Shown here: positions 22,627-31,860 of the stretch, one piece after another
How positions within the stretch are numbered: the stretch's first letter is position 1
Layout of the letters: each line of letters starts with the position of its first letter
Assembly (NCBI GenBank): GCA_030435675.1
Contig: CM059624.1
Span: 1,512,769 to 1,576,768, forward strand
Direction: 5' to 3'
DNA length: 64,000 bases
From: Steinernema hermaphroditum
Lineage: Eukaryota; Nematoda; Chromadorea; Rhabditida; Steinernematidae
The notes under the pieces: model-generated
The model's input: the letters and a program-made list of their open reading frames with translations, nothing else
Told to the model about the DNA's origin: nothing
Databases searched by the model: none
Translations under genes and position numbers: made by a program

Positions 22627-22961
22627 CAGAGATGCCAACTCGGGTTGATTTCGCAATCCGAACCGGCTCAGGCTCGGCTCGGGTTGGCTCCGAGCCGACC
22701 GTGAGCCGACAATATATACTAGGGAAAATTTCGATCATTCGCGGGGAGCGGTAATAAGGACGCAGACGACGAGAGACAATTGGTATGCAGCGCCGAAGCA
22801 ACGGGCATCCGATTTTCTCTCGTCGTCTGCTACCGCTCCCCGCGAACAGTCGGAATTTTTCCTAGTATATATGGCGGAAACCCGGCTCGGGTTCGGCTCA
22901 AGCCTACCCGAGCCGAGTCTGAGCCGGCTCGGGCACGGCTCAGGCTCAGTTGGCATCTCTG
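22627..22961. mobile_element. hAT-like MITE, 335 bp, perfect 8-bp target duplication
   Basis: Termini CAGAGATGCCAAC and the exact complement, with ATTTGAAT duplicated at 22619-22626 and 22962-22969. The arms continue as GC-rich GGCTCGG repeats and an inner inverted pair around 22725-22775 and 22815-22865 (CGCGGGGAGCGGTA and complement). The whole sequence folds as a long hairpin, and there is no coding capacity. It ends 27 bases before the ATG of the next gene. Perfect termini and duplication suggest a young insertion. Confidence 0.9.
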
Positions 22962-22969
22962 ATTTGAAT

Positions 22970-22988
22970 CTATTTTTATACTTTCAGA
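22970..22988 (+). promoter_or_regulatory. splice acceptor one base before the start codon (possible trans-splice site)
   Basis: TATTTTTATACTTTCAG is followed by A and then ATG at 22989. Nematode spliced-leader acceptors sit this close to start codons. It could equally be the acceptor of an upstream cis-spliced exon that I did not find. The MITE lies directly upstream of it. Confidence 0.5.
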
Positions 22989-24632
22989 ATGGTCCGTTGT
23001 ATGGACCTCGATCTCAACATCCATCTAGATGATCCTTCCAATGGGCTGGATCTTCAACTAAACACAATTCGGATCGGCGACGAAACATTCAGCGTCAGAA
23101 GAGGACACTTCAACGTAGACCTGTTGAAATGTGTTCAGAATGGTATTCCCTTAAAAAGGGCAACTTTCATGGCACGGACTGTAAACATCGAAGTCAGTCA
23201 GCTGTTTCGTGGATATGTGTACGCTTCCTTTTTTAGGAATACAGCACTGATACGCACGAAGACCAACTACGTCACATCAACGAGATCGAAGTGATGATCG
23301 ATCGCCAAAATGGTGTCACAGTTAGCTGTTATGGATATGTGGAAGGCGATGAATGTTCGGTATAGTGCTTCTAATAACATTTCGATTTAATATTCCTGCA
23401 GGTGCGAGTGATAAGATGCACAGAGGACACGATCTTTCAGCTACACCAAACAGTTGGATGCATCGGTGACACGACGGCCACTCTTTTAGGAATTGGCCAA
23501 TTTCAACACGAGCTCGTGCGCGCCGAGCGATTCATGAATGAACGTGGGCTATCTATCGGGCCCATTTACGATCATCGACTTTTTATTGACGCAACGTTCC
23601 ATCTGAAAATAGGGGACTTCTCTTTTGTCCAGCCGCAGCGAAAAGCTATAGAGGTAAATAGATGAAAAAGCCTGTGAAAAGATCGTTTTAGGCAAGCAAT
23701 GACTCACCATCGTGGAGCGCAATTTACATGTCAGGATTGGAGGGACCCCAAAATTTAGCATTCGACCGATATAAATATCTGAATGAGCGCGTCGCCTTTT
23801 TCTTCTTCATCTACGACTCGCTATTTAATGAATATGTCCAAGAGGATATAAAGACCATGAACGAAAACGACTATCAAGCCGATTGCTACTCTGATGTTCA
23901 GTTTCAATGTGAAGTGCATAAGATGTTGGATGCCATGCATTCACGGTAAGCATGATATAGTATATTCTGAGCGATGTTTAGGCATGGGAAAGCGGTCTCC
24001 ACGGATGAATGCGAGGATGAGAAAGCTGCTCAGTTCATCGGCGTCCCACCGCTGGTGCGTCATTATTCCGAGTCAGTGCGTACAGGTACGAGTAGGGTAC
24101 AAGACGGTGATTCTACAAGACCTGTTTTATTAAATGAACTTTAGGCTCACCCTGCTCAACATGCAAGACAATCCACGACAGATTTACGCCATACAAATTT
24201 CTGGTCCATGCCATTCTGGACCAATATGGCGACAAGATTCGAAGTCATACGGGAGGACCTTTGGCGAAAAGAGCGGACATTCTTCTGTACGAAACACTAA
24301 AGGAAGCTAACTTCCTGGATAGCCACTCTTTCTTGGACATCTTCACAAACGAAGCTATCCGAGAGGCTGAAGAACACTTCATCGAATGGGACATACCGAT
24401 GGAGCCGCAGTATGTAATGAGTATGGCAACCGACAAAGTGGCATTGAAGATGGCTAAAAAGGTGGATCAATGCATAAAAAGGATGTTCAGCGTAGCCGCA
24501 GGACATGCTCTAATGGCCAAATGGGAAGGCGAAGAATGGACAGCTGAGGAGGAAGATAGCATTTATGCAAACGTGATTGACAATGTTATGTGGAAATCTG
24601 GTTGGTGTTCTGATGCTGGGCATACACGATAA
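22989..24632 (+). CDS. six-exon orphan protein, 474 residues
   Basis: Exons 22989-23192, 23237-23359, 23402-23653, 23692-23945, 23982-24085 and 24145-24632. Every junction agrees in phase and has GT..AG ends (for example GAA|GTCAGT to TTTTTTAG, TCG|GTATAG to CCTGCAG), which strongly supports a real multi-exon gene. The product is soluble-looking, acidic and mixed alpha/beta, with no signal peptide or transmembrane helix. The last exon carries an amphipathic stretch (YKFLVHAILDQYGDKIRSHT) and a long helical C-terminus rich in Glu, Lys and Trp. I recognise no family. A faint resemblance of the YKFLVHAILDQ segment to Tctex-1 light chains is too weak to use. Confidence 0.65.
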
Positions 24633-25161
24633 ACAGTCACACTATTCATAAGTGTACAGTCCTTGTGAGAAAGAACGATAATCCTAGGGCATTTCTAAAG
24701 CGGTCTTGTTCGACATAAAGCGGCTGTTATTTCCGGCTTTGAAAGTTCAAGCCGACCGAACTTCCCTCCAAAAAAATAAAAATGGAATTGGCATGTTTCT
24801 TCATCGCTTCAGTCGTCCCCTGTAATCTGGATCGACCCCTTAAAGATGAACTGAGATTGGCAATCTGCTTTCCTGCCTGCTTGTCACCTGTAAATGGGAC
24901 GATTCAAACATTCAGACAAACGGGCGGATTGAAAAACAGAAAGAACTTATTGACCAACCTAATATATTGCCAGTAATTAGTCCCTTCGCGCCATTTAGAT
25001 TCGTAGCGGTTATCCTGAAAAACATTTGAACTGTGATTTCTGAACTAATTGTTGACCAAAACAAAAGAGATTACGTGCTACCGGAAATGAGAAAGATCAG
25101 TTTCATGAGAAAAACGCTGTGCTAAATCCCACATGACTCCATTCTGTGCGTACTGTCGCCA
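24633..25161. other. intergenic, nothing recognised
   Basis: AT-rich spacer between the orphan gene and the receptor at 25162. No repeats or RNA genes seen. Confidence 0.4.
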
Positions 25162-26028
25162 ATGACCTCTAGCTCACAAGAGATTGAGTTCGCTTTCAAC
25201 AGACTCCTCGATGCTGCTTGTCTTATCCACTATCCCATTAAGATTTTCGCCATGTTCATCGTCTTTCGGCATTCTCCGAAGGAGATGGGCGTTATGCCCT
25301 ATTTCATCTTGTACGTTATGGCGTGGAATCTGTTTGCCAACGTCTTAGCAGGTATTCTCCACCTCCATCCACAGTTACCTGCACTTTGTTGTCGTATTGG
25401 AGGAATAATGCGCCTTATAACTCATAATCAGTACGTTGCCCATGTCTTATTTGCTGCTAATTTCGGGTGTATTCTAAACTGCACCCTGGCTCTTACGCTC
25501 CTCTTTCCATATCGGTACGTTTCAGTGGCGCACTCTGCATTTGTGGAAGGTATAATGCGCTGGAAAGTAATGGTGGGGTTTGTTGCTACCGTTTTCCACG
25601 TCACACTTTGGATCACTAGTGCATATTGCTATTCGAAGCTTGTAGTTCCCATCGAAGACTACCCTGAAAAAGACATTCTTCCCGAAGATGAAGGTTTGTT
25701 TTGCTTCTGGCCGTATGGATGGCAAAAGTACGCACTTGGAATAGGCTTCGCGGTGATCCTTACTATTTCTGTAGTTATCATGGCTGTATCCTCACTGGCC
25801 TTATGGGGTTATCTAATCAAGATTAAGTCTCAGCTAAGTGATGTGTCCCTTGAGCACCACCGTAGAATCATCATATACCTGTTAATTGCTACAGCAGTTC
25901 CTATAATATTCTTAGGCGTACCCCTCTTAACTATTCTTCTATGCGGCATGCTTCCGTATATCCCAAAAAGCCGAGAAATCAGTATGTTTTGTGTATTTGT
26001 ACTTTACAATCATGGAACAATTAAGTAA
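25162..26028 (+). CDS. Str-superfamily (Srh/Sri-like) chemoreceptor, C-terminus short
   Basis: An uninterrupted 288-codon frame with a genuine ATG. Hydrophobic segments can be placed throughout. After segment 1 comes FRHSPKEMG, close to the conserved SPKxM loop of the Srh/Sri group; LLFPYRYV ends segment 3; LLIATAVPIIFLGVP lies in segment 6. The frame stops at LYNHGTIK in the middle of what should be segment 7, before the usual PYR motif. Either a small terminal exon is missing from my model (the sequence before the stop can be read as a weak donor, AA|GTAACA) or the gene is truncated. Confidence 0.75.
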   Translation: MTSSSQEIEFAFNRLLDAACLIHYPIKIFAMFIVFRHSPKEMGVMPYFILYVMAWNLFANVLAGILHLHPQLPALCCRIGGIMRLITHNQYVAHVLFAANFGCILNCTLALTLLFPYRYVSVAHSAFVEGIMRWKVMVGFVATVFHVTLWITSAYCYSKLVVPIEDYPEKDILPEDEGLFCFWPYGWQKYALGIGFAVILTISVVIMAVSSLALWGYLIKIKSQLSDVSLEHHRRIIIYLLIATAVPIIFLGVPLLTILLCGMLPYIPKSREISMFCVFVLYNHGTIK

Positions 26029-26440
26029 CACCAGCGGAACGTTTCAGCCACAGTAATAACAGAAACCTTTCACGTTAATTCCATTCAGTTTGAGTTGTTA
26101 TACATATCTGTTCAATGATGAGTGCCTCATATCCACTACAGAGCTCGGACGATGTGAGGATGCCTGTTATCACTTTGATTGTTCTTTGCGTAATAATTTC
26201 ATGTACTTCATCTTATGAATTAGGAACGAAAATACTGTAAATACATGTGTATGCAATTTCCCGTAACTGCGTTGAAATAATTTACTATTTCGTACAGGTA
26301 TTTGTACAGGTTTCGTACAGGAGCCCCTCGCCAGGTGCGTCACGTACCAGGGAGGTAGAAAACACACCATTGGCGATGAGAAAGAGATCCGAACTGACGC
26401 GGGGAAACTCCAGCAGAAAAGCAATGTCGTATGTCACTCA

Positions 26441-26903
26441 CAAGGGAACGGTCAATCATGCAACTCTAAGATCGACGCGAGACTAGGGGCAAACGGTAGG
26501 CCTATGTGAGCGTATTAACAGCGCAAAATACTAGGTGCCCTAATGCGCTCTATGCCCGTCAAAAGAGGCTTTCTCACCAGCATAACATCGTTTGTCACCG
26601 ATGATTCCCAAGTGACCCAGTGTATACTAAAGCTCACAACTTTGTTTTAGTTGGAAAGTGTTCATGTATACTACCTAATGTAAGCCGACTATCTGATAAT
26701 CGTCAAGTATACAATGGGTCACTTGGGAATCGCCGGTGAGAAACTAATATGGCGTCGGTGAGAAAGCATACCACATCTCTTTTGACGGGTATAGAGCACG
26801 TTAGGGCACTTAGTATTTTGCACAGTTTACACACTCACCTAGGCCTGCCGTTTACCTCTAGTCTCGCATCGACCTTAGAGTTGCATGATTGACCGTTCCC
26901 TTG
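26441..26903. mobile_element. foldback MITE, 463 bp, long near-perfect inverted repeats
   Basis: The ends are CAAGGGAACGGTCAATCATG and its complement, identical for at least 30 bases. The arms stay similar for about 200 bases each, with TCCCAAGTGACCCA and TGGGTCACTTGGGA nearest the centre. TCA flanks both ends (26438-26440 and 26904-26906), compatible with a 3-base target duplication. No coding potential. Family not assigned. Confidence 0.75.
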
Positions 26904-27060
26904 TCAGCGAGGTTATTCTTTATTTCTACTTGTCTATAATCTTTTTTTGCCTATTTACCGCCACCAAACTGATAGCTGTTTTACCGTGTTAGTCTGTTTT
27001 CGACTTCCACGGTGAATGGTCCAAATCCGATCCACATCTATGGGGCGGTTCAAACACAAA

Positions 27061-27075
27061 GGGGGGGGGGGGGGG
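27061..27075 (+). repeat. poly-G tract, 15 bases
   Basis: A run of 15 G residues preceded by AAA. Such tracts are G-quadruplex-prone and length-unstable, and nematode genomes carry many of them. The length in the assembly may be unreliable. Confidence 0.8.
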
Positions 27076-27187
27076 AAATCGAAATCCCAGAGGGATTGGT
27101 TTTAACCCCCAGAGAAGGATGGTTTAAACCTCCACGGCCTTATGCCATGCTGTTGAATTTATTTACTATAAACGGGCAACAACGAAC

Positions 27188-28045
27188 CTATCGAAATGAA
27201 GCGAGCACATTAGCCGTATGCCTTCTATACGGGATAAAGATAATAATCGACGCGATAGTGGAGACAAATGGATAAGAAAGAACAACAGCGAAACTTATTT
27301 GAAAAACGACCTCGAAAAAACCGAACATCCTCGATTGGCCGGGAAACATCGCCCACAGGGCAACAGAAAGGATAACCGGACAAAGCACGCAACCAAATAT
27401 GATACCAACTGTACAGACGTAATTTCTCACAACAGCGTGGACAAGACGTATCGTATTCACTGATGGTTTTGATAATCGTGTACTCGATATCTGACGTATT
27501 TTTTGGATAGCCCTAAAACCCAAAAGTACATATAGTGCACAGAAAAAGACTATAAATGAAAGTGCAATCCACAATTTAATGTTAAAGGTTGTGTCGAAGC
27601 ATATCGTTAACTTTTTAAGCGTGGACAGTATCACTATGCAAATAGTGGGCGGAACTGCAACAAAAAGAGTGACTATCACGACCGCCTTGACTATTATTTG
27701 ATGAAGATATCCATAAGAAGACATGCGAATAGAACCGTAGAGAATCATGGCCAAGTTGAGCTGAATTAAGGCAAAACCAAGATAGACTTCCATAACAAAT
27801 ATGATTTTTTGTAGAGAATCTGGAATGCTAGTGCTATAGCAGAGCATGAAGTCGTCGACATAAAACTGAGGCCTAAGAATAGCCATGTTGACACAGTACA
27901 ATCATGAGCAGATGGAAATGACTATAAGAAATCGGCGATATACAACCATTGAAGAGGGCGATTTGACGATTAGAAGATAGAGATAATATGGCTGGATTAA
28001 AATATCGAAGACGCTCACTATGAAGACGATGTAGTCATAGAGCAT
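27188..28045 (-). pseudogene. Str-superfamily chemoreceptor with in-frame TGA
   Basis: One frame runs from ATG 28045 to the stop at 27188 and is broken only by TGA at 27904-27902. Upstream part: segment 1, then the loop KSPSSM, which parallels SPKEM of the 25162 gene. Downstream part: segments 2 to 7, ending in FIPYRRHTANVL, the PYR-type end of this superfamily. The stop replaces a residue inside segment 2 (ICS, stop, LYCVNMAIL), where Trp is common, so TGG to TGA is the simplest change. There is no shift of frame. It is either a very recent pseudogene, a segregating null allele or a sequencing error. Confidence 0.75.
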
Positions 28046-29914
28046 TGCAGCTTGAGATAAGTAGGAAGGTAGAATTAAACGAGTGGCCGGCGGTGATGCA
28101 AATTGTATGAAACAGTGCAGACATACAAATTGAGCTGTATGATACAACTCAGATATTGTAGCTGAGTGTTGTCACGCACACGCTACGCACACGAAGTCAA
28201 AACAAGGGGACTACAACGTTTAATGAGTTCGATTAAAAGTACGATCTTCAAAGATTGTATCTTTAAGGAACACTGACATGGCGAGCGACGTTCTAGACAT
28301 TAGCACGTACAAACTAGACCACTCGGTCAGGTCGTCTTTCTCGTTCGTTCGCTCCAACTTCGAAGTCTGCGCTGTCAGCCGATCCGAGATGAATTCCTCT
28401 TCGGCTGATCTTCCCCCACCATAGCGCTACTTCCCTATTCAACGCTTTCATCGCTTCGAAGCTGATGGGTTGTATTAGACTCCGCTATCGTACCAGCAAT
28501 TCGCTATCGTACCTATCGTACCGACTCTGCTATCGTACCAGCTATCTAAGGTGTAAGGATTTTTCCAAGCAAGCATAAGAACGATTTGACTTAAGAAGAC
28601 AACAGACATTGCAAGATTAATTTATTTCACTGAAGACTAAGTAATGAGCAAGGGCCTTACTGTCTCAAATTGAAAGTTTTACAGGAAACTAAATTGTAAT
28701 AGTAGTTATTATTATTCCGTGTCCACTATTGACTGCACTTCTGTACTTTTCGAAGTCGTCCACAACTGCGGTTTTTTGATGTTGCAGTTCTTCTCATTGG
28801 GCATCCTAAATCGAGCTTTTGAGAAATCTAACATAGAAGGTTTTTACCACTGTACTTACGGTTCGAAAAGTGCTTACGAGAGGTTGCCTGCTCTCGGGGG
28901 GTGCCTCCTCATCGGCCGATGAACGGTTTTCTGCTGGCGACTTCCCAGATTCGTCCGATGGGGTTGTTGTTTTGCATGTGTCCCAAATCGAGATCGTAGA
29001 GTCGGGATCCTTCAGCAAGTGGCGATGCCATCGCCTTTTTCCCGGAGGGCTGCTGAGGCAGTGGCTTCCATCGACTTGTTGTAGGACTTGTCCAGAATCG
29101 TTAGGTCCATAATAAGCTTGAGAATCTTAACTTGTTTTCAGTCTCAGGAAAGAAGATTACACATTTCTTCGGCCACCATCACTACTATCGACTTAAGCTT
29201 ATTCAGTTCTAATAAGCCTTTTAATGTCCATAACATCACCGCGGCATATTTTCAAATACATTGACGTCTCCTATGATTCGACAAAAAGCGCCAAGACAGA
29301 AAGACAAACTGGCTGAGAGGAGTTAGGAAATTGAAAGATGCGACATGAAGGAAAGGGCATTATGCTTGAAAAATCGCTCGTGAAACGTCTTATAAATGGT
29401 CGACGAATCGACGAATCTCGAAGAATGGCAACCACCTATGACGCGACCCACTGGAAGGCCGAGGACCAGAGACGAGACGAGTTTCAGAAGCACATACGAA
29501 AGCAACGGTGGCGACAACGAGCAAGAGAGGACCGACAATATGGAGTGTGGCTCAATGTAAAGTTTTTCCTTGTTGCGGCGGTCCCGCTGTTTTGAATTGT
29601 CTTGGTCTCAACGCGATCCTATGATCGTAGTCTCATGCGTAGCCACTGCCTCCAGTGCAACTGCTTCCTCTCTTTCCACCCTGACCTAGTCTTTCATATT
29701 GAGTTATGTGTTATGATGCGCGAAATATGCCTATCGTGTTCACGCTTGTTGCTGTACGTATTGTTTTATATAAAAGGTTTAATTACTCAAGATTTAGGTA
29801 TCACATTGGGTTGAGCATTACGCTCCCTCAATATTTGTTGTGACAAGACGTAACAGTCCTATTGAAAGCTAGTACTCGACTGATTAAGAACTTTGTAACA
29901 CGACTAACAAGGTA
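28046..29914. other. intergenic, repeats and one doubtful reading frame
   Basis: 28345-28470 belongs to the dispersed GC-rich repeat (AACTTCGAAGTCTGC). 28484-28550 is a small tandem array of GCTATCGTACC units. A plus-strand frame at 29338-29595 (85 codons, Arg/Lys/Asp-rich, possible donor at CTCAAT|GTAAAG) could be an exon, but I cannot place neighbours. Confidence 0.4.
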
Positions 29915-30512
29915 GGGTTCCCAATGGATTAACGCCGATTTGGCTCAAATTTTGTACATTGGTAGAACTATGTTCATAAAGACGATGACTGTGTAGTGTA
30001 GCGGTAAACATGTCGGACTACAATTCCTTTTTCTCCGCCGGGTTCGATTCCCGTCGACGGCATAACCTTTTTTTGGCCATAATATCTTCGCCAATATCTT
30101 TAAACCCATTTAAAATACACGAAACTGCCACTTCGCAGAGTCGCACAACGACCACACACAGTGATAACGTAATGGTACCCCGGTAACAGCATCCTATTGC
30201 CTAAAATCAAACGGTTTTCGTGTATTTTAAGTGGGTAAGAAAAACGTTATGCCGTCGACGGGAATCGAACCCGGCGGAGAAAAAGGAATTGTTGTCCGAC
30301 ACGTTTACGGCTACACCACACAGTCATCGTCTTTACAATGCTTTCAACAGCACTATATAACCTAATCCCTATCTTCTAACCTGCTTTTAGACCTTCTCCC
30401 ATGAGATGCTGCCGGTGCGGCATACATCACTGCACTGCATGAACATAGTTTTACCAGTGTACAAAATTTGAGCCAAATCGGCGTTTATCACTTGGGAACC
30501 CTCCCTTGTAAG
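29915..30512. repeat. palindromic element with two inverted tRNA-like units
   Basis: The left arm (from AGGGTTCCCAA) and right arm are inverted copies of each other for about 200 bases. Each arm contains a tRNA-like unit, plus strand about 29990-30062 and minus strand about 30249-30330. Each has an A-box-like element (TGTAGTGTAGCGGTAAACATG), a perfect polymerase III B box GGTTCGATTCC (30041-30051 in the left arm) and the end CCGTCGACGGCA. The cloverleaf 5' strand is missing, so these are not functional tRNAs. The sequence is homologous to 16060-16810. The central spacer is about 75 bases. Confidence 0.7.
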
Positions 30513-31494
30513 GCGAAAGCCGAGATAAGATATGAGTTTTAAATAATTATTACAGAAAAGGATCGGGGAACATTCTACACCTTCATCACCTAATACTGCA
30601 GTTTTAAATTCAAAAATTAAGCGGAAATGGATTTGCTGGCTCCAACCGGCTGGTCGCCATCAACTTTTTGTTTCAAAATGTAGATGCATTATTGCCTAAC
30701 GTACCCTGATAGCTGTTGATTAACATAGCGTTCTTAAAAAAGAATAAAAGCGCAAGAGCTTATACACCAACCCAATATAAAGCCAAAAAAACTAACCTTT
30801 TATAAACGAAGACGCTCAGCGAATTTCGACGGCAACGACGTGCGAACAGCCGTGACGACTGACAGCCGGTTGTTGTTTTCTGTTGAGTCTCCGCGCACGC
30901 AATTATTGATTTCTGGACAGCTGCGCGTGCACTCCCTCATAATATGGAAGAACGACCGTTTGGGATAAGGCTCACGCAGATTATCTCCGTCCACGCGTAA
31001 ACAAAACGGCTGTCGCAGATGAGGTGGACGTTCTATACAGACAGTCTATGTAAACGCTGTAAATAGCCCTGTATTGTCTCGATTGTCAGTCTCTCGACTA
31101 GGTGTAGCATAAATCAGTTGTGTTACACTTCTCTCGCTCGCTCTTGTTGAACAGGTTGGTCGACCTGTCAACTCCCCATTCAGATCTCCCCGACAAGACC
31201 CACGTGGCTGGTGGAGTACTACACATATTTCACAACGGCATAAATTATAGGTTGCTGGCTCAGATGAGGGCTGACAAGGTGTTTGTGGTGCGAGATTACA
31301 GTGTTTTCTCTATGGAAAACTGCACATTGCTAGGCAACTTCCAGACGAGACTTCCAGGCCAAGAACCCCTCACTCCAGAGTGTATACGAAGCAGAACCGT
31401 GCCAACCGACACAAGCTGAAACCGAGACCAAATTTAAAAAAGTCGCTAAGACGAAACGAGACGAGACTACCGAGACTAAACTTTATTTTGCTCT
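30513..31494. other. intergenic, nothing recognised
   Basis: I checked both strands and found no gene with recognisable features. Open frames near 31120-31419 lack splice context and homology. Confidence 0.4.
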
Positions 31495-31860
31495 TTAAAT
31501 CTTTCCAGTGGCAATATTAAAGATCCCTAGAGACATGGAGGTGGGTCCATCTTCCCGGATCTTCCACTTCGTAACGATTTGCACGACGTCTTCATGATCA
31601 AACTTGTGATGGGTGCCAATCCGTTGTAGTGAAAACTTCGTACTGGTTCCACAAACGATGGCATAGCGGAACTGGGAAGCGAGGGTGTGATAGAGAGCGT
31701 GACAGGCGTGCTCTACATTCGCGTTTCCGTGACGAATAGTTCCGTCTTCAGCTCCGAAGAGCAAATTCGTGAACCACGCCTTTTGTGTCAAATTGGGGAC
31801 AATCGGTGGGGAAAAGCGGAAAGGAAGACAGACCGATAGGGCGATCAGATACACATACAC
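31495..31860 (-). pseudogene. drg: DRG-type GTPase fragment (C-terminal TGS domain)
   Basis: Reverse-strand residues from about 31760 to 31560 read IRHGNANVEHACHALYHTL, then QFRYAIVCGTSTK and RIGTHHKFDHEDVVQIV. This is the end of a DRG2-like developmentally regulated GTPase, a ribosome-associated cytosolic protein. The match begins abruptly and no G-domain motif (G1 to G4) is found upstream. The usual VWGTSTK is VCGTSTK, and about 20 unrelated residues follow the normal end. I read it as a decayed or partial gene copy; a single exon of a dispersed gene is the alternative. Confidence 0.65.

Noticed and set aside
22183..22656. Minus-strand 157-codon frame
   Set aside because: It runs into the hAT-like MITE end and contains a fragment repeated near 21850. 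No splice context or family.
29338..29595. Plus-strand basic/acidic 85-codon frame
   Set aside because: Arg-rich and possibly derived from a retroelement or a lost exon, but no neighbouring exon or family could be assigned.
30249..30330. tRNA gene
   Set aside because: The T arm and B box are good, but the 5' acceptor strand does not pair with CCGTCGACGGCA, and no sound anticodon stem forms. It is a tRNA-derived repeat.
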